From Paraclostridium tenue (lineage in GTDB: Bacteria; Bacillota; Clostridia; Peptostreptococcales; Peptostreptococcaceae), in contig NZ_BAAACP010000014.1 of NCBI RefSeq assembly GCF_039521565.1, positions 13,160-77,159 of the forward strand: DNA of 64,000 nt, in the 5' to 3' direction. Within the stretch, counting starts at the first letter, position 1, and each line of letters begins with the position of its first letter. Positions 62,511-64,000 of the stretch are shown here, in pieces. The position numbers and the translations under genes were made by a program. The notes beneath the pieces were generated by a model. It did not search any database. It saw nothing but the letters and a program-made list of their open reading frames with translations, and was not told the origin of the DNA.

Positions 62511-63632
62511 ATGATATCTAAAAAAAGAGCAATTATATACTCTATAATAATTGTTATTACGACGGCTTTAATAACATCTCAAGTTGTAGGGTATAAGTAT
62601 AGAGATTTGAATAAGGTTGCAGGGCTAAAAGAATTAATAGATAAAGATTTTTATAAAGATGTAAATAACAAAGAATTAGTGACAGGGGCTTTAAAAGGTA
62701 TGTTTGAAAGTTTAAAAGACCCATACTCTCAGTATTATACAAAGCAAGAATTTGATAGACTTAAAGAACAAACATCTGGAACTTATGTAGGTATTGGAGT
62801 TGTGATAAGTCCAGTAGAAGATGATGATTTAATAACAATAGTATCTCCTATAGAAGGTTCTCCTGCTGAGAAAAGTGGAATAAAACCTGGAGATAAAATA
62901 CTAAAAGTAAATGGTAAAGATGTAAATTCAAAAGATATGGATAAAGCTATGAGTATGATAAAAGGTAAGGCTGGAACTGATGTCGAACTTACATTAAAGA
63001 GAGGAAATGAAACTTTAAATATACCTGTAAAAAGAAAAGAAATAGTTATGAAAACTGTAGAATCTAAAGTAATGGATAATGATATAGGATATATAAAAAT
63101 ATCATCATTTGATGAACATACATACGATGAGTTTAAAAAGGCTTTAGGTAATCTAGACAAGAAGGGTATAAAGGGATTAGTTTTAGATTTAAGAGATAAC
63201 CCTGGAGGATTACTAAATATATGTGAAGACATAGCTGATGAAATACTACCTCAAGGAGATACAATAGTATCAGTTAAAGACAATAGTAATAATGCTAAAT
63301 ATCTTAAATCTGATGATAAGAAGCAATTAAATATACCTATAGCAGTACTAATAAATGGAGGAAGTGCATCTGCATCTGAAATACTTACAGGAGCTATAGT
63401 TGACAATAATAAGGGGATAGCAATAGGAACTACAACTTTTGGTAAGGGGTTAGTTCAAACTGTTAGAGGTTTAAATGATGGAACAGGATACAAGCTTACA
63501 ACAGCGCAATACTATACTCCAAATGGGGATTATATAAATAAAAAAGGCATTAAACCTAAGATAGAAGAAAAAGATGAAAGTAAGCAATTAGATGTTGCTA
63601 TAGATTGGTTAAATAAACAAATAAATAAATAA
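62511..63632 (+). CDS. ctpA: C-terminal processing peptidase (S41 family, CtpA/CtpB-like)
   Basis: 373-residue secreted or membrane-anchored serine protease. An N-terminal helix (about 8-25, AIIYSIIIVITTALITSQVV) anchors it. A PDZ domain (about 90-165, IVSPIEGSPAEKSGIKPGDKI) and the S41 core follow, with the serine motif GGSASASEIL and the catalytic lysine in TFGKGLVQT. Relatives include Bacillus CtpB, which cuts SpoIVFA in sporulation. The role here is not fixed. The ATG at 62511 is 9 bases after AAAGGAG. An ATG at 62502 is too close to the site. Confidence 0.93.
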   Translation: MISKKRAIIYSIIIVITTALITSQVVGYKYRDLNKVAGLKELIDKDFYKDVNNKELVTGALKGMFESLKDPYSQYYTKQEFDRLKEQTSGTYVGIGVVISPVEDDDLITIVSPIEGSPAEKSGIKPGDKILKVNGKDVNSKDMDKAMSMIKGKAGTDVELTLKRGNETLNIPVKRKEIVMKTVESKVMDNDIGYIKISSFDEHTYDEFKKALGNLDKKGIKGLVLDLRDNPGGLLNICEDIADEILPQGDTIVSVKDNSNNAKYLKSDDKKQLNIPIAVLINGGSASASEILTGAIVDNNKGIAIGTTTFGKGLVQTVRGLNDGTGYKLTTAQYYTPNGDYINKKGIKPKIEEKDESKQLDVAIDWLNKQINK

Positions 63633-63677
63633 AATAAAGCACATGAAACATTTAAATGTTTCATGTGCTTTATTTTA
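63630..63677. terminator. strong palindromic terminator after ctpA
   Basis: AAAATAAAGCACATGAAACA and its perfect complement form a stem of more than 20 base pairs centred near 63653, with A- and T-tracts on the outside. Confidence 0.92.
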
Positions 63678-63849
63678 TTTATACAAAAATGTCTATTTCA
63701 TTAAGAAGCTTTAAATATTTCATCTATATTATTAAATATAATGATATCATTTAAGTATTCCTATCAATGATATATATTACAACCAAAATGTTTACGTTTT
63801 TCACTGTATAATGAATAAAAAAATAAAAATAAAATTAAATATAAAAAAG
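63678..63849. other. AT-rich region upstream of the rRNA promoter
   Basis: No gene or clear motif is seen. It contains two AATGATAT-type words and a TATAAT at about 63808 without a good -35. Confidence 0.5.
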
Positions 63850-63851
63850 TA

Positions 63852-63880
63852 TTGACTCGTTAAACTTTAAGTGGTAAAGT
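63852..63880 (+). promoter_or_regulatory. rRNA operon promoter
   Basis: TTGACT (63852-63857), a 17-base spacer, then TAAAGT (63875-63880), placed about 30 bases before a typical rRNA leader. Confidence 0.7.
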
Positions 63881-64000
63881 ATAACTTGTAAGAAACACAA
63901 ATAAGAACTTTGAAAATTAAACAGTAGGTTAATTATAAAAATTCTTTTTAAAGAATTAAACAACAAACAACCAAGCCAGATATTCAGATAATGATAGCTG
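63881..64000 (+). other. 16S rRNA operon leader (5' part, cut by the window end)
   Basis: The leader contains AAGAACTTTGAAAATTAAAC, the Firmicute pre-rRNA motif seen before many 16S genes (antitermination/processing region), and ends with ACAACCAAGCCAGATATTC, which from memory resembles the sequence before 16S in C. difficile. The 16S gene itself is outside the window. Confidence 0.72.

Noticed and set aside
1..64000. CRISPR arrays, insertion sequences, prophage, tRNA genes
   Set aside because: No spaced repeat array, transposase, integrase or clover-leaf sequence was recognised on either strand by reading.

Overview
The window is AT-rich, densely coded, and almost all genes lie on the + strand. 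Start codons follow strong AGGAGG-type ribosome binding sites, with frequent GTG and TTG starts. The gene set (spoVG, two spoVT copies, yabP, yabQ, spoIIE, a gerS-like lipoprotein next to alr) marks an endospore-forming Firmicute. From memory, the order prs / type IV pilus genes / pth / mfd / prsA / spoVT and the gerS-alr pair match Clostridioides difficile and relatives, so I infer a member of the Peptostreptococcaceae. The exact genus cannot be read from the window. This is normally an origin-proximal block of the chromosome.

Layout. 1-3.7 kb: metG (5' end cut by the window edge), tatD, rnmV, rsmA. 3.7-8.1 kb: an acidic protein of unknown function, an M20 peptidase, a cation diffusion facilitator and a membrane-anchored unknown. 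8.1-13.7 kb: murC (- strand), purR, spoVG with a sigma-H promoter, glmU, prs. 13.7-15.2 kb: about 1.5 kb with no intact gene, followed by pilT and two prepilin peptidase genes. I read this as the remains of the type IV pilus locus that sits here in C. difficile. 17.9-24.2 kb: pth, mfd, a PrsA-type foldase, tandem spoVT paralogues. 24.3-32.7 kb: a SpoVB/MATE-type flippase, mazG, hup, rqcP, yabP, yabQ, divIC, ppx, spoIIE. 32.7-33.1 kb: a non-coding stretch with a cluster of DnaA-box-like motifs. 33.1-39.7 kb: a membrane-anchored M3 peptidase, a small membrane peptide, a transaldolase-like protein, glpX, rho, rpmE, tdk. 39.8-45.7 kb: a DUF1385 protein, prmC, prfA, a ZIP transporter, tsaC, rpiB, upp. 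46.3-53.2 kb: a complete F-type ATP synthase operon. Its c subunit carries the Na+-binding residues and its epsilon subunit is short. 53.4-56.7 kb: acpS, a CBS protein, a gerS-like gene, alr, a MazEF-type pair. 56.9-63.6 kb: split transketolase, a PrcB-like membrane protein, a Lon-like protease, 5-formyl-THF cyclo-ligase (- strand), ctpA. The last 150 bases are the promoter and leader of an rRNA operon whose 16S gene lies just outside the window.

How it works together. Much of the block is housekeeping: translation (metG, pth, prfA, prmC, rpmE, tsaC, rsmA, rnmV), the cell wall (murC, glmU, alr), nucleotide supply (prs, purR, upp, tdk) and energy (atp operon). Sporulation and germination genes are interleaved. 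The main points for a second look are the eroded pilus locus with intact pilT and peptidase genes, the DnaA-box cluster downstream of spoIIE, the spoVT duplication, the Na+-type c subunit with a truncated epsilon, and a terminator-like hairpin that covers the ribosome binding site of the M3 peptidase. I did not find a clear, wholly new multi-gene system.
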